Positions 1 to 9,811 are shown, numbered from the stretch's first letter. The stretch: 50,766 bases of DNA from an uncultured Prevotella sp. (GCA_905235835.1 CAJONQ010000023.1:1-50766), one strand, 5' to 3'. Numbers and translations: made by a program. Notes: generated by a model not told the origin, from the letters alone.

Positions 1-1
1 A

Positions 2-1348
2 ATGGAATTAGATGTATTGACAGCCATCTCGCCTATAGATGGTCGTTACAGGAACAAGACAGAGCAGTTGGCAGGATATTTTTCGGAGTATGCGCTTATT
101 CGTTATAGAGTTCGCGTGGAGATAGAATACTTCATTACTCTTTGTGAGTTACCATTGCCACAACTGGAAGACTTTGACCATACCCTCTTTGAGCGTCTGC
201 GTGATATCTATCGCAACTTCACGGAGGAGAACTCAGCACGTGTCAAGGAGATAGAGAAGACTACCAATCACGATGTAAAGGCTGTGGAGTACTTCATCAA
301 GGAAGAACTCGACAAGATCGGTGACTTTGAGAAATACAAGGAGTTCATCCACTTCGGACTGACCTCACAGGATATCAACAACACCAGCGTGCCCCTCTCT
401 ATCAAGGAGGCACTGGAGAATGTGTACTATCCCATGGTGGAGGAACTCATCGAGCAGTTGAACGACTATGCGGAGCAATGGAAGAATGTGCCGATGCTTG
501 CCAAGACCCATGGACAGCCCGCTTCCCCAACCCGTCTGGGTAAGGAGGTGATGGTGTATGTCTATCGTCTGGAAGAGCAGTTGCGTGGTCTGAAGGATAC
601 CCCTATCACCGCTAAGTTTGGTGGTGCAACGGGTAACTATAATGCCCATCATGTCGCATATCCGCAGTATGACTGGCGTGAGTTCGGCAATAAGTTCGTC
701 AGCGAGAAACTCGGACTGGAGCGTGAGCAGTGGACCACCCAGATATCGAACTACGACTGGATGGGTGCTATCTTCGATGCCATGCGTCGTATCAATACCA
801 TCATCATCGACCTCGACCGTGACTTCTGGATGTATATCTCTATGGAGTATTTCAAGCAGAAGATCAAGGCTGGTGAGGTGGGGTCGAGTGCTATGCCACA
901 TAAGGTGAACCCTATCGACTATGAGAACTCGGAGGGTAACCTTGGCATTGCCAACGCTATCTTGCAGTTCCTTGCACAGAAACTGCCTGTCAGTCGCTTA
1001 CAACGTGACTTGACAGACTCTACCGTACTTCGTAATGTGGGTGTTCCTATGGGACATGCGTTGATTGCTATCCAAAGCACCTTGAAAGGACTGCGTAAGC
1101 TGATCCTTAATGAAGAGAAATTGCAGGAAGACCTCGACAATACATGGGCAGTAGTCGCTGAGGCTATCCAGACCATCCTGCGTCGTGAGGCTTATCCTCA
1201 TCCATACGAGGCACTGAAAGCACTTACACGTACCAATCAGAAGATGACTCCAGAGCTGATACATGAGTTTATTCAGGGACTCGATGTCAGTGCGGAGGTC
1301 AAAGAGGAATTAATGGCTATTACGCCAATGAGTTATACGGGAATTTAA
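2..1348 (+). CDS. purB: Adenylosuccinate lyase
   Basis: Cytoplasmic purine-synthesis enzyme. It splits SAICAR to AICAR and adenylosuccinate to AMP, releasing fumarate each time. The 448-residue product matches the usual length of the E. coli-like PurB class. It opens with the typical TAISPIDGRY segment. The fumarase/aspartase-superfamily signature GSSAMPHKVNP lies at about residues 294-304, and KTHGQPASPTRLGKE near residue 168 is the conserved substrate-binding His segment. The start codon is the second base of the window, so the upstream context and promoter cannot be seen. The next gene on the same strand starts 90 bp downstream. Confidence 0.96.
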   Translation: MELDVLTAISPIDGRYRNKTEQLAGYFSEYALIRYRVRVEIEYFITLCELPLPQLEDFDHTLFERLRDIYRNFTEENSARVKEIEKTTNHDVKAVEYFIKEELDKIGDFEKYKEFIHFGLTSQDINNTSVPLSIKEALENVYYPMVEELIEQLNDYAEQWKNVPMLAKTHGQPASPTRLGKEVMVYVYRLEEQLRGLKDTPITAKFGGATGNYNAHHVAYPQYDWREFGNKFVSEKLGLEREQWTTQISNYDWMGAIFDAMRRINTIIIDLDRDFWMYISMEYFKQKIKAGEVGSSAMPHKVNPIDYENSEGNLGIANAILQFLAQKLPVSRLQRDLTDSTVLRNVGVPMGHALIAIQSTLKGLRKLILNEEKLQEDLDNTWAVVAEAIQTILRREAYPHPYEALKALTRTNQKMTPELIHEFIQGLDVSAEVKEELMAITPMSYTGI

Positions 1349-1438
1349 TAAAGTATTTACAACACAAGAGGGAGCCGGGAGGCTTTCGGACTAATAGTTT
1401 TAAATAGAAAAATTAAAGAACTAAAAAATGAAAGAATT

Positions 1439-2851
1439 ATGGAATTAGAGAACGAAAAGAAAACAGAGGAACAGTCCTCAGAGCAGAACGCTGCAGGCCG
1501 TGAGGGCTACACAAACCAAACAAGTGGTTATCAAGGTTACAAACCAGGACGCTCACCACGTCCACGTATTCATCAACAGGTGCGCCCTTATAATCAGGGA
1601 GGCTACAATCGTAATCAGAATCAGGAAGAGGGTGGCTTCCGTCCTGAGGGCTTTGGTGCAGGTCTGCAAAGCAGTGCTCCACAGCGTCAGGGTGGCTATC
1701 GTCCCCGCTTCAATCCTAATAATAATGGCGAGGGTGGCTATCGTCCTCGTAACAACTATCAGCAGGGTGGTTATCAGCCACGTCAGCAAGGTGGCTACCA
1801 GCAGCGTGGAGGTTATCAGCCCCAAGGTGGCTATCGTCCCCGTTATAACCAGCAGGCAGAAGGTGAGGAGGGAGGATACCAGCCTCGTGGTGGCTATCAG
1901 CCCCGTCAGCAGGGCGGTTATGGACAGCCCCGTGGCGGTTATCAGCAGCGTGGCGGCTATGGTCAGCCCCGTGGTGGTTATCAGCAGCGTGGCGGTTATG
2001 GACAGCCTCGCCAGCAGGGTGGTTATAACAAACAGCATGGTGGCTATCGTCAGCATACTGCAGACTATGATCCCAATGCAAAGTACAGCTTCAAGAAGCG
2101 TATAGAATATAAGGAGGAGAACTACGATCCCAATGAGCCTATTCGTCTGAACAAGTTCCTTGCCAATGCAGGTGTTTGCAGCCGTCGTGAGGCAGATGAG
2201 TTTATCCAGGCAGGAGTTGTAACAGTTAACGGGCAGGTAGTGACAGAACTGGGCACCAAGGTGCTGCGTACTGACGAGGTGAAGTTCCATGACGCTCCTG
2301 TTACACCAGAGAAGAAGGTTTATGTATTGCTTAATAAGCCAAAGGATTATGTGACAACCAGTGACGATCCTCAGCAGCGTAAGACCGTGATGGATCTTGT
2401 GAAGGGTGCTTGTCCTGAGCGTATCTATCCTGTTGGTCGCCTCGACCGCAATACGACGGGTGTGCTTCTCTTGACGAATGATGGTGATATGGCTTCTAAG
2501 CTGACGCATCCTAAATTCCTGAAGAAGAAGATTTACCATGTTCATCTCGATAAGAATGTGACTGCCTATGATATGCAGCAGATTGCTGAGGGTATCACAT
2601 TAGAGGATGGTGACGTCAAGGCAGATGATATCCAGTATGCTGATCCTGTTGACAAGAAACAGGTAGGTATAGAGATTCACTCTGGAAAGAACCGTATCGT
2701 TCGCCGTATCTTTGAGAGTCTTGGTTATAAGGTGACAAAACTGGACCGTGTACAGTTTGCAGGACTGACCAAGAAGAACCTTCGTCGTGGTGACTGGCGT
2801 TACCTGACAGAGGAGGAGGTTGACCGCTTAAGAATGGGAGCTTACGAATAG
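1439..2851 (+). CDS. RluB/RsuA-type pseudouridine synthase with an RGG/GGY repeat N-terminus
   Basis: Predicted 23S rRNA pseudouridine synthase (RluB/RluE/RsuA family). Residues about 1-225 are low complexity, rich in Gly, Tyr, Arg and Gln, with many [12 protein letters not shown] and GGYGQPR units. An S4 RNA-binding domain follows (about 238-285, starting [19 protein letters not shown]). The catalytic domain is at about 300-460, with the active-site Asp in GRLDRNTTG and a conserved [13 protein letters not shown] segment near the end. The N-terminal extension resembles eukaryotic RGG boxes and is probably disordered and RNA-binding; that part is inference. The ATG at 1439 is used because the ATG at 1428 reaches a stop after six codons. 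The DNA repeats also create long spurious reading frames on both strands. Confidence 0.9.
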   Translation: MELENEKKTEEQSSEQNAAGREGYTNQTSGYQGYKPGRSPRPRIHQQVRPYNQGGYNRNQNQEEGGFRPEGFGAGLQSSAPQRQGGYRPRFNPNNNGEGGYRPRNNYQQGGYQPRQQGGYQQRGGYQPQGGYRPRYNQQAEGEEGGYQPRGGYQPRQQGGYGQPRGGYQQRGGYGQPRGGYQQRGGYGQPRQQGGYNKQHGGYRQHTADYDPNAKYSFKKRIEYKEENYDPNEPIRLNKFLANAGVCSRREADEFIQAGVVTVNGQVVTELGTKVLRTDEVKFHDAPVTPEKKVYVLLNKPKDYVTTSDDPQQRKTVMDLVKGACPERIYPVGRLDRNTTGVLLLTNDGDMASKLTHPKFLKKKIYHVHLDKNVTAYDMQQIAEGITLEDGDVKADDIQYADPVDKKQVGIEIHSGKNRIVRRIFESLGYKVTKLDRVQFAGLTKKNLRRGDWRYLTEEEVDRLRMGAYE

Positions 2852-2883
2852 TTCATAGTTTAGAGTTCATAGTTTATAGTTCA
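2848..2883. repeat. Short direct repeat between the rluB-like gene and asnS
   Basis: About 2.5 copies of a 14-bp unit (TAGTTCATAGTTTA) fill the whole spacer. The first copy contains the stop codon of the pseudouridine synthase gene and the last abuts the asnS ATG. Confidence 0.7.
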
Positions 2884-4323
2884 ATGAAAAGAACAAAGAT
2901 AGTTGACGTACTGAAGAGTACGGATTTTGGAAAAGAAGTATGTGTGAAGGGCTGGGTGCGCACGCACCGCAGTTCCAAGGCTGTCGACTTTATTGCCTTG
3001 AACGACGGCTCCACCATCAAGAACGTGCAGGTCGTTGTCGACCCGGCGAAGTTTGATGAGGAGTTGTTGAAGCAGATGACTACCGGCTCATGTATCTGTG
3101 CGGTAGGAACTTTGGTGGAGAGCCAGGGCGCAGGTCAGACCAGTGAGGTTCAGGCAACAGGTTTGGAACTCTATGGTGCTTGCGACAATACCTATCCGAT
3201 GCAGAAGAAAGGACAGTCGTTTGAGGTGATGCGTAAGAACGCCCATATGCGTCTCCGTACCAATACCTTTGGTGCGGTGATGCGTATCCGTCATAATATG
3301 GCGATTGCCATCCATACCTATTTCCATGAGCATGGCTTCTTCTATTTCCATACCCCACTGATCACCGCAAGTGACTGCGAGGGGGCAGGAAACATGTTTC
3401 AGGTAACTACCAAGAATCTCTACGACCTGAAGAAGGATGAGAATGGTAAGATTATCTATGATGATGATTTCTTTGGTGAGCAGACTTCTCTGACGGTATC
3501 AGGACAGTTGGAGGGTGAGTTAGGTGCTACCGCACTTGGCTCTATCTATACCTTCGGTCCTACATTCCGTGCTGAGAACTCTAATACCCCCCGTCACCTT
3601 GCGGAGTTCTGGATGGTGGAGCCAGAGGTCGCCTTCATGGATCAGGAAGAGTTGATGGACTTCGAGGAGGACTTTATTAAATATTGTGTCCGTTGGGCAC
3701 TTGACAACTGTAAGGACGACCTCGCTTTCCTCAATCAGATGATAGACAAGTCGCTGATTGCCCGCTTGGAGGGAGTGCTGAAGGAGACATTTGTCCGTCT
3801 TCCTTATACTGAGGGTGTCAATATCCTTCAGGAGGCGATGAAGAATGGTAAGAAGTTTGAGTTCCCTTGCAACTGGGGTGATGACCTTGCTTCTGAGCAT
3901 GAGCGTTACTTGGTAGAGGAGCATTTCAAGAAACCAGTTATCATGACAGACTATCCTCGTGCGTTCAAGTCATTCTATATGAAGCAGAACCAAGATACTG
4001 CTGACGGCGGCTCTGTAGGTTATAAAGGTGCTGTGGCTCCTGGTCCTACGATGCAAGGTACTGACGTGTTGTTCCCACAGATTGGTGAGATTATCGGTGG
4101 CTCTGTCCGTGAGGAGAGCTATGATAAGCTGATGAGTGAGATCAAACGTCGTGATATGGATATGACGCACCTGTGGTGGTACATCGATACCCGTCGCTGG
4201 GGATCCTGTCCCCATGCCGGTTTCGGACTAGGCTTTGAGCGTCTGATATTGTTTGTGACGGGAATGCAGAACATCCGTGATGTCATTCCATTCCCACGTA
4301 CCCCAAAGAGTGCGGAGTTCTAA
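2884..4323 (+). CDS. asnS: Asparaginyl-tRNA synthetase
   Basis: Class II aminoacyl-tRNA synthetase that charges tRNA-Asn with asparagine. The N-terminal OB-fold anticodon-binding domain (about residues 17-105) begins [19 protein letters not shown]. Class II motif 2 appears as [21 protein letters not shown] (about 229-249). Motif 3 is the C-terminal [13 protein letters not shown] followed by [11 protein letters not shown], which is characteristic of AsnRS. Length (479 aa) is normal. It follows the pseudouridine synthase on the same strand after a 32-bp repeat-filled spacer and ends at a clear intrinsic terminator. Confidence 0.96.
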   Translation: MKRTKIVDVLKSTDFGKEVCVKGWVRTHRSSKAVDFIALNDGSTIKNVQVVVDPAKFDEELLKQMTTGSCICAVGTLVESQGAGQTSEVQATGLELYGACDNTYPMQKKGQSFEVMRKNAHMRLRTNTFGAVMRIRHNMAIAIHTYFHEHGFFYFHTPLITASDCEGAGNMFQVTTKNLYDLKKDENGKIIYDDDFFGEQTSLTVSGQLEGELGATALGSIYTFGPTFRAENSNTPRHLAEFWMVEPEVAFMDQEELMDFEEDFIKYCVRWALDNCKDDLAFLNQMIDKSLIARLEGVLKETFVRLPYTEGVNILQEAMKNGKKFEFPCNWGDDLASEHERYLVEEHFKKPVIMTDYPRAFKSFYMKQNQDTADGGSVGYKGAVAPGPTMQGTDVLFPQIGEIIGGSVREESYDKLMSEIKRRDMDMTHLWWYIDTRRWGSCPHAGFGLGFERLILFVTGMQNIRDVIPFPRTPKSAEF

Positions 4324-4348
4324 ACGAGGTTGGTCGATTATCAAATAA

Positions 4349-4396
4349 ATATGTTCCAAATTTCTTTATAAAAAGTTTGGAACATATCTTTTTTTT
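4349..4396 (+). terminator. Intrinsic terminator of asnS
   Basis: A 12-bp perfect stem (ATATGTTCCAAA / TTTGGAACATAT) with an A/T-rich loop is followed by C and a run of T. The right arm also supplies a plausible -33 TTTG for the next promoter. Confidence 0.85.
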
Positions 4397-4399
4397 GTC

Positions 4400-4408
4400 T
4401 ATATTTGC
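4400..4408 (+). promoter_or_regulatory. Bacteroidota-type -7 box, outer-membrane protein gene
   Basis: TATATTTGC matches the TAnnTTTG consensus. It sits 30 bp before the ATG, with TTTG about 21 bp further upstream inside the asnS terminator stem. Confidence 0.6.
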
Positions 4409-4437
4409 ATTTGTAAATTAGTATTAATTTAATTCAA

Positions 4438-5181
4438 ATGGCTATGAGGAAAATATTTTTAGTTTTTGTGATTACTGTCTTTGGCATTGGTCAAGCATCA
4501 GCACAGGATTTTGAGCGTGGTATCTTTAATCATTTAGGTGCTAATTTTAGTGTAGGTACAGAAGGAATTGGCATTGGGGTTGCCGCTCCATGTACTGAGT
4601 ATCTGGAGTTCGGACTGGGCATTAACTTCTTCCCAGGTATTAAAATCAAGGATGATGTAACCATTGACGTAATGGGTCTGCCTATTGATAACAAAGTGAA
4701 CATTAAGGGGTCGTTGAGTCGTACGACGCTGGATTTTAAGGCTAATGTCTATCCTTTTGGTAATAGAAGCTCTTTCTTTGTGGCTGCAGGTTTCTCGTTT
4801 GGTGGCAAGAAGATATTCGATTTGAATGGTCACAATGACGATGTTGCAGGATTGACTCCACAGGAGAGATCTCTTATTGCTGCAGATCTTGCAGACTATA
4901 GGTTGGAGTTTGATGAAAATGGTGACATCAATGGTGATGTACGTGTTAAGAGTTTCCGTCCTTATCTTGGTCTGGGCTTTGGTCGACTGGTTCCTAAGAA
5001 CCGTGTGGGCTTCCGTTTTGAGTTAGGTTGCCAGTTTATGGGTAAGATGAGGGTTTATCAGAATGACACGGAGTTAGATACAGGTGCTTCGGAGAAAGGA
5101 AATGACGACCTGTCGAAATGGATAGATAAGTTTAAAGTATATCCTGTATTGAAGTTTACCTTAACAGGACGTATCTTCTAA
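4438..5181 (+). CDS. Predicted outer-membrane beta-barrel protein, function unknown
   Basis: A 247-residue protein with a clear Sec signal peptide (RKIFLVFVITVFGIGQASA, cleavage before QDF). The body has alternating short strands rich in aromatic residues and glycine (FGLGINFFPG, FFVAAGFSFGGKK, RPYLGLGFGRL) and ends in an aromatic residue (LTGRIF), as outer-membrane barrels do. It resembles the outer-membrane-protein/porin-like families of Bacteroidota, but I do not recognise a specific member. The second ATG (codon 3) is an equally plausible start. It has its own promoter, and its TAA overlaps the stop of the convergent gene by 4 bp (CTAA). Confidence 0.75.
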   Translation: MAMRKIFLVFVITVFGIGQASAQDFERGIFNHLGANFSVGTEGIGIGVAAPCTEYLEFGLGINFFPGIKIKDDVTIDVMGLPIDNKVNIKGSLSRTTLDFKANVYPFGNRSSFFVAAGFSFGGKKIFDLNGHNDDVAGLTPQERSLIAADLADYRLEFDENGDINGDVRVKSFRPYLGLGFGRLVPKNRVGFRFELGCQFMGKMRVYQNDTELDTGASEKGNDDLSKWIDKFKVYPVLKFTLTGRIF

Positions 5182-5525
5182 ACGAGGGTGATTCCCTCAT
5201 CAGAAATAGTAATCAGTCGGCGGCGGTAAAGGTCGCCGACTGATTTTTTATATATTTTCTTAGATACTCCGAAGCGCAGGGCGATGTCCTCAGAGGGACT
5301 CTTGTCTCCTAAGTCACAATGACCACCATTCTCTTGCAGGTAGCGCAAGAGCTCGTCAGAGAAGTCGAGGGCACGCTGGTAGCCATCGTGTTTCTGATAG
5401 CGTTCCACCTTGGCGGTTGCCATCAACCGGTGGGTCTTCTCATCCTCCATCACATAGACGTAGTAGCGTTGTCCTTTCTGCATCCGTTGTTTCTGCTCAC
5501 GGAAAGGACAGAATAAATCTTTCAT
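5178..5525 (-). CDS. CvfB/YitL-like S1 RNA-binding protein, C-terminal part after frameshift
   Basis: This 115-residue frame begins [11 protein letters not shown], normally an internal segment of the CvfB-like S1-domain proteins of Bacteroidota. It then shows the expected C-terminal winged-helix segment ending SKKIYKKSVGDLYRRRLI. It is separated from its N-terminal half (5525-5812) by an 8-bp tandem duplication. The stop of the first half and the ATG here overlap as TGATG, so coupled re-initiation could in principle make two polypeptides. It could also be simple inactivation. CvfB-type proteins bind RNA and influence virulence or stress genes in Firmicutes; the role here is unknown. Confidence 0.8.
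   Translation of the reverse strand: MKDLFCPFREQKQRMQKGQRYYVYVMEDEKTHRLMATAKVERYQKHDGYQRALDFSDELLRYLQENGGHCDLGDKSPSEDIALRFGVSKKIYKKSVGDLYRRRLITISDEGITLV
5211..5250 (+). terminator. Intrinsic terminator inside the convergent CvfB-like gene
   Basis: AATCAGTCGGCG pairs with CGCCGACTGATT around an 11-nt loop and is followed by T residues. It would stop + strand transcription coming from the outer-membrane protein gene. The same DNA encodes part of the C-terminal domain of the minus-strand gene. Confidence 0.75.
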
Positions 5526-5812
5526 CAGTCCCCAAGTCCCCAGTTAAGGAAGGCTCCGTATTCATTCGTCCATGCACACTCCAGCCATGCGAAATCACCC
5601 ACCTTTGCAAGGGGAGTGAGTGTGGTGGCAATCAGCTTCTCGTCTTGGTCAAGGTAGATGAACACCTTGATGTCATCTCCTACTTGGGCACCTTTGGGTA
5701 CATAGCGGGAAGGAAGTAGGATGTCACCTTCATCAGCGCCATCCAAGTACATGCCAAAGTCTACCTTTTTAATGATGCGTAGGGTATTGTAGTCTCCGAG
5801 TTTGATTTTCAT
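5525..5812 (-). CDS. CvfB/YitL-like S1 RNA-binding protein, N-terminal part before frameshift
   Basis: This 95-residue frame carries the two N-terminal S1-like segments ([20 protein letters not shown], then [19 protein letters not shown] and [20 protein letters not shown]). The normal protein continues NWGLMKDLF; here it reads NWGLGD and stops. Removing one copy of the duplicated 8-mer at 5527-5542 restores NWGLMKDLF exactly, giving a protein of about 208 residues, shorter than the roughly 280 of CvfB. It overlaps the upstream ABC ATPase gene by 4 bp and is probably cotranscribed with it. Confidence 0.8.
   Translation of the reverse strand: MKIKLGDYNTLRIIKKVDFGMYLDGADEGDILLPSRYVPKGAQVGDDIKVFIYLDQDEKLIATTLTPLAKVGDFAWLECAWTNEYGAFLNWGLGD
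5527..5542. repeat. 8-bp tandem duplication that breaks the CvfB-like gene
   Basis: AGTCCCCA occurs twice in immediate succession (5527-5534 and 5535-5542). Deleting either copy joins the two flanking frames in phase. Confidence 0.9.
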
Positions 5813-6513
5813 AGTTTCGTAGTATTTATAGTTCCTATAGTATTTATAGTTCCTATAGGAATAGTTTCTAGTTGACCATCACGCATATGGATGGTGCGGT
5901 CAGTGATGCTTGCCAATTGCTCATCATGAGTAACAATGACAAAGGTCTGTCCAAACTTGTCACGTAGGTCGAAGAAGAGTTGATGTAGTTCTTCCTTGTT
6001 TTTGGAGTCAAGGGAACCGCTGGGCTCATCGGCAAGGATAACGGCAGGACGGTTAACCAATGCGCGTGCCACAGCAACGCGTTGTTTCTCGCCACCACTC
6101 AATTCGTTTGGCTTATGACTGGCACGGTCAGTAAGTCCCATGAACTCGAGCAGTTCTTGTGCCCTTTTCTTTGCCTCCCGGTGGGAAACTCCGGCAATAT
6201 AAGCAGGAATCATGATATTTTCTATTGCCGTGAATTCTGGCAGTAACTGATGAAACTGGAACACGAAACCGATATGCTGATTACGGAAGTCTGCTAGTTT
6301 CTTCTTGCTCAGTTGGCCCACGTCAATGCCGTCAATGATAACAGACCCAGCGTCGGGACGATCCAATGTACCTATGATTTGCAGCAGAGTTGTCTTGCCA
6401 GCTCCACTGGGACCTACAATACTAACCACCTCGCCTTTGTCGATGTGAAGGTCAATACCTTTTAATACTTCAAGCGAGCCGAAACTCTTCCTAATTCCTT
6501 TTGTTGTTATCAT
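5809..6513 (-). CDS. ABC transporter ATP-binding protein, LolD/MacB type
   Basis: A 234-residue nucleotide-binding subunit. Walker [10 protein letters not shown] is at 34-42. The signature [15 protein letters not shown] and Walker [13 protein letters not shown] follow, with the H-loop in [10 protein letters not shown]. Similarity is to LolD/FtsE/MacB-type ATPases that serve lipoprotein sorting or mechanotransmission exporters. No partner permease lies in the window, so the substrate is unknown. The C-terminal tail after IPIGTINT repeats IGTINT and is encoded by a 9-bp-period repeat, so it is probably an unstructured, recently expanded end. It starts 13 bp after the antiporter stop and overlaps the next gene by ATGA. 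Confidence 0.88.
   Translation of the reverse strand: MITTKGIRKSFGSLEVLKGIDLHIDKGEVVSIVGPSGAGKTTLLQIIGTLDRPDAGSVIIDGIDVGQLSKKKLADFRNQHIGFVFQFHQLLPEFTAIENIMIPAYIAGVSHREAKKRAQELLEFMGLTDRASHKPNELSGGEKQRVAVARALVNRPAVILADEPSGSLDSKNKEELHQLFFDLRDKFGQTFVIVTHDEQLASITDRTIHMRDGQLETIPIGTINTIGTINTTKL
5818..5860. repeat. 9-bp-period repeat encoding the C-terminus of the LolD-type ATPase
   Basis: On the minus strand the units follow ACTATANNN. The 18-bp block at 5820-5837 is repeated exactly at 5838-5855. In frame it reads as repeated (I-G-T)(I-N-T). Confidence 0.8.
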
Positions 6514-6556
6514 GAGCTTAATGGGCTTAATGAGTTGGATGAGTACGATGAGTATT
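6512..6556. repeat. 9-bp-period repeat at the antiporter/ABC ATPase junction
   Basis: Five units of the form ATGAGNNNN (ATGAGCTTA, ATGGGCTTA and so on) run across the spacer and the last codons of the antiporter, encoding the tail NTHRTHPTH. Confidence 0.75.
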
Positions 6557-8665
6557 TATCCAGCGGAGGATAGTATCATAAATACTGCTCTCCTCCTGAT
6601 GTTGTGCCTCTGTGAATGTCATGCTTTCCTCCTTCGTGTCACCATGTTGGTCGGGGAAGATAATCATGAGGTTTTTACCGGAGAAATGTCGCATCAGTTC
6701 ATTGGGAAGTCGTTCCAAGGCATTCTTGTAGGAGATAGTACCCTTACGTGCAGTGATAACGACAAACATGTGATCCTCATTGATCGTCTCTGCTAACCGG
6801 GGAAGCTCGTTCCAATGTGCCATATACGTGTATTCTGCTCGTACCCCTGAATGGAAATTATTGATATATTCCCGAATTAATGTCATACTCTCGTTGCGGC
6901 CATGAAACTGGATACGGCAATCCAGATTCTCTGCCATACGACTCAGTCTTTCTAACCATCTGTGGAATCCCGGCTCAAACTCAGCACGTGAAGGTACCAC
7001 CACCTGTATGCGTCGTAAGGTATTCAGAGGTTGTACAAAACGGGTTAAGATGATTTGTCGATTTAGACCATTATATAGACTCTGTATGAAGTCTCCCCAG
7101 AATTTGGGGTTGACCTCGGTATGGACATGCATACCCATGATGATCTCAGAACCTGCAAACTCTCTGAACGCATGTTTAATGCCGTTGGCGATATTGGTGG
7201 CGAGACGTACTTGTGTCTGCATCTTTACCTCACTGGCACTTGCCTGTTGCTGTAGTTGCTCTAAGAGTCTTATTCCTTTTTCTCTGTTGGTGGCAGAGTT
7301 GCTATCGTCATAAACAACATTAAGTGCCACGATACCCCTGTTCTGCTGGTGATTGCGCATCATAATAGCAAGGTCCAACAACTGGGGTGCAATTTCCGGG
7401 TATTTCACGCAGAGCAGAATCTTCTCGTCATCCCTTTTGCTGTTATCTGTGTTTAAATGCGCCTTCTCTTGGAGGATAATCTGTTGGGCGGCATGGGCGG
7501 TCATCATGGAACTGATGATACAAGTGACAAGAATCATGATGACGACACCATTCAGTATCTCGTCATTCACCAGATAGACATCGGGGCTTACCTCCAGTCT
7601 CATACCCACCATGACCATGGCAATAGCACCGGCAGCATGGGCACTGGTAAGTCCAAACATCATATTGCCTGCAGATTTGGGTAGTCTGAACAATAGACTG
7701 GATAAATATGCCGCCACCGCTTTCCCAAAGGTACCGAAGAAGACAATCATCAATACAATCCATATCATGTGCCACCCAGTAAAGAGGGAACCGATATTGA
7801 TGAGCATACCCACACCTATCAGGAAGTAGGGGATGAAGAGCGCATTACCAATAAACTCTATGCGGTTCATCAATGGTGAGACATGAGGGATATACCGGTT
7901 GAGTATCAGTCCGGAGATGAAAGCACCCATAATACCTTCCACACCTACCGCCTCCGATGCTGCGGCACTGAGGAACATGACGGCAAGTACGAAGATAAAC
8001 TGCATGACCGCATCAGAATAGCGACGCAGGAAATAGCGGGCAAGTTTAGGAATCAGCCAGATGCTGGCACCACAGAAGACGGCGAACTTCAATAGGAACA
8101 GTATCCAAAACGTGAAACCGGCATCTTCACCATAAGAGGCGGCAAGTGCCGCCAGCATCAACAGAGCGAGGAAGAGGGAGATCATGGATGATCCCACGCT
8201 CAGCATCACACTGGAGTTTCGCTGTAGTCCGTAACGTCCGACGATAGGATAGGCTATCAGCGTGTTCGATGCCATGATACATCCTAAGAGGAAGGATGCC
8301 TGTGCCGAATAGTGTAATAGCCACATTGCCATGAAATAGGTCATGATAAGTGGAACCAGACATGTCAGCAATCCGAATATCAGGAACCGCTTGGAGTTCT
8401 TTTTCACACTCTCCAAATCCATCTCCAGTCCAGCCAGAAACATGATATAGAGTAGTCCTACCTTACCAAACAGCTCGAAGGAGGAGTCACGCTCCAGGAT
8501 GTTCAGTCCATATTTGCCGATCAGCATACCGGCAAGTACCATACCAATGATATGTGGGATGCGCAGTTTACCCATGATGATAGGGGCAAACAAGATGATG
8601 AGCAACACGACAAAGAATATCAGTGTTGGGTCTGTAATCGGAAAATATTGCGCAAAGTATATCAT
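6527..8665 (-). CDS. CPA2-family cation:proton antiporter with a cytoplasmic C-terminal domain
   Basis: A membrane antiporter of the Kef/NapA-like CPA2 type. About the first 400 residues hold 12 or so hydrophobic segments, including the conserved [19 protein letters not shown] and [15 protein letters not shown] regions. Residues about 410-700 are soluble and resemble paired universal-stress-protein-like folds. The frame extends up to 8686, but a good -7 box lies at 8673-8681, so that ATG would be upstream of the transcript. The inner ATG at 8665 ([13 protein letters not shown]) is therefore chosen, giving about 712 residues and an almost leaderless mRNA. Likely exchanges Na+ or K+ for H+; the ion is not determined by sequence. 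Confidence 0.87.
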   Translation of the reverse strand: MIYFAQYFPITDPTLIFFVVLLIILFAPIIMGKLRIPHIIGMVLAGMLIGKYGLNILERDSSFELFGKVGLLYIMFLAGLEMDLESVKKNSKRFLIFGLLTCLVPLIMTYFMAMWLLHYSAQASFLLGCIMASNTLIAYPIVGRYGLQRNSSVMLSVGSSMISLFLALLMLAALAASYGEDAGFTFWILFLLKFAVFCGASIWLIPKLARYFLRRYSDAVMQFIFVLAVMFLSAAASEAVGVEGIMGAFISGLILNRYIPHVSPLMNRIEFIGNALFIPYFLIGVGMLINIGSLFTGWHMIWIVLMIVFFGTFGKAVAAYLSSLLFRLPKSAGNMMFGLTSAHAAGAIAMVMVGMRLEVSPDVYLVNDEILNGVVIMILVTCIISSMMTAHAAQQIILQEKAHLNTDNSKRDDEKILLCVKYPEIAPQLLDLAIMMRNHQQNRGIVALNVVYDDSNSATNREKGIRLLEQLQQQASASEVKMQTQVRLATNIANGIKHAFREFAGSEIIMGMHVHTEVNPKFWGDFIQSLYNGLNRQIILTRFVQPLNTLRRIQVVVPSRAEFEPGFHRWLERLSRMAENLDCRIQFHGRNESMTLIREYINNFHSGVRAEYTYMAHWNELPRLAETINEDHMFVVITARKGTISYKNALERLPNELMRHFSGKNLMIIFPDQHGDTKEESMTFTEAQHQEESSIYDTILRWINTHRTHPTH

Positions 8666-8672
8666 TTCGGCT

Positions 8673-8681
8673 GCAAAGGTA
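8673..8681 (-). promoter_or_regulatory. -7 box of the antiporter gene
   Basis: Minus-strand TACCTTTGC lies 8 bp before the ATG at 8665, implying a very short leader. It is divergent from the asd promoter. Confidence 0.65.
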
Positions 8682-8703
8682 CGCATTTTTGCAAAATAAA
8701 TGC

Positions 8704-8712
8704 TACCTTTGC
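8704..8712 (+). promoter_or_regulatory. -7 box of asd
   Basis: TACCTTTGC lies 34 bp before the asd ATG, 22 bp away from the divergent antiporter -7 box. Confidence 0.65.
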
Positions 8713-8746
8713 ACGCAAAATGTAATTCAAGATAAAAATTAGACTT

Positions 8747-9760
8747 ATGAAAGTAGCTATTGTAGGCGCCTCAGGTGCTGTAGGTCAGGAGTTCTTGAGA
8801 ATCCTCGACCAGAGAGATTTTCCGATGGATGAACTGGTGTTGTTTGGCTCAGAGCGAAGCGCAGGTACCAAGTATACCTTCCGTGGTAAGGAACTGACAG
8901 TGAAGTTGCTCCAGCATAACGATGACTTTAAGGATGTTGATATCGCTTTCACCTCAGCGGGAGCTGGTACCTCTAAGGAGTTTGCGGAGACCATTACGAA
9001 GTATGGTTGTGTGATGATAGACAATAGTTCCGCTTTCCGTATGGATGAGGACGTTCCTTTGGTAGTGCCCGAGTGTAATGCGGAAGATGCTTTGAACCGC
9101 CCCCGTGGTATTATCGCTAATCCTAACTGTACCACGATTATGATGGTTGTTGTTCTCCAGCCGTTGGAGAAGCTGAGCCATATCAAACGCATCCATGTCA
9201 GCAGTTACCAGAGTGCCTCTGGTGCCGGTGCCGCTGCCATGGCAGAGTTGCAACAGCAATATAAGGAGATGGTGGAGGATGGCGAGGTGAAGACCATCAA
9301 GAAGTTCCCTCATCAGCTTGCTTATAATGTCATTCCTCAGATTGATGTCTTCCAGCCAAATGGTTATACCAAGGAGGAGATGAAGATGTATAACGAGACG
9401 CAGAAGATCATGCATACCGATGCCAAGTGTTCTGCCATGTGTGTTCGTGTCAGCTCTTTGCGTTCTCACTCCGAGAGTGTATGGATTGAGACAGAGCGTC
9501 CTCTCACTGTTGAGGAGGCACAGCAGGCGATTGCCGCTGCTCCCGGATGTACACTGGTTGACGACCCTGCCCATCTCGTTTACCCGATGCCTTTGGAGAC
9601 AGCAGGTAAGGATGATGTCTATGTAGGTCGTGTCCGTAAGGACCTCTCTGATGAGAATGGCTTGACCTTCTGGCTCTCTGGTGACCAGATTCGCAAGGGT
9701 GCCGCTCTCAATGCTGTGCAGATCGGAGAGTATCTGATTAAGGTAGGGAATGTAAAGTAA
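8747..9760 (+). CDS. asd: Aspartate-semialdehyde dehydrogenase
   Basis: Converts aspartyl phosphate to aspartate semialdehyde with NADPH, feeding lysine/DAP, threonine and methionine synthesis. The NADP-binding loop GASGAVG is at residues 7-13. The catalytic Cys is C128 in NPNCTT. The substrate-binding region is present around [10 protein letters not shown] and [13 protein letters not shown], with the catalytic His in the latter. Its 337 residues are normal for this family. It has its own promoter, divergent from the antiporter, and is followed by a strong terminator. The product of this pathway is also used by Ddh encoded at 36.4 kb. Confidence 0.96.
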   Translation: MKVAIVGASGAVGQEFLRILDQRDFPMDELVLFGSERSAGTKYTFRGKELTVKLLQHNDDFKDVDIAFTSAGAGTSKEFAETITKYGCVMIDNSSAFRMDEDVPLVVPECNAEDALNRPRGIIANPNCTTIMMVVVLQPLEKLSHIKRIHVSSYQSASGAGAAAMAELQQQYKEMVEDGEVKTIKKFPHQLAYNVIPQIDVFQPNGYTKEEMKMYNETQKIMHTDAKCSAMCVRVSSLRSHSESVWIETERPLTVEEAQQAIAAAPGCTLVDDPAHLVYPMPLETAGKDDVYVGRVRKDLSDENGLTFWLSGDQIRKGAALNAVQIGEYLIKVGNVK

Positions 9761-9778
9761 CCCTGGATAAGTTCATAT

Positions 9779-9810
9779 AAAAAGCGGAAGTCTGACGGCT
9801 TCCGCTTTTT
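9779..9810. terminator. Bidirectional terminator between asd and the tRNA genes
   Basis: A 12-bp stem (AAAAAGCGGAAG / CTTCCGCTTTTT) with an 8-nt loop gives a T-run on both strands. It serves asd (+) and the tRNA transcript (-). Confidence 0.88.
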
Positions 9811-9811
9811 G

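Noticed and set aside
1553..2545. Long minus-strand frame (330 codons) and other long frames over the RluB-like gene
   Set aside because: Produced by the GGY/RGG repeat DNA read in other frames; low-complexity Leu/Ile/Thr product, no start signals, and the + strand frame has clear S4 and synthase domains.
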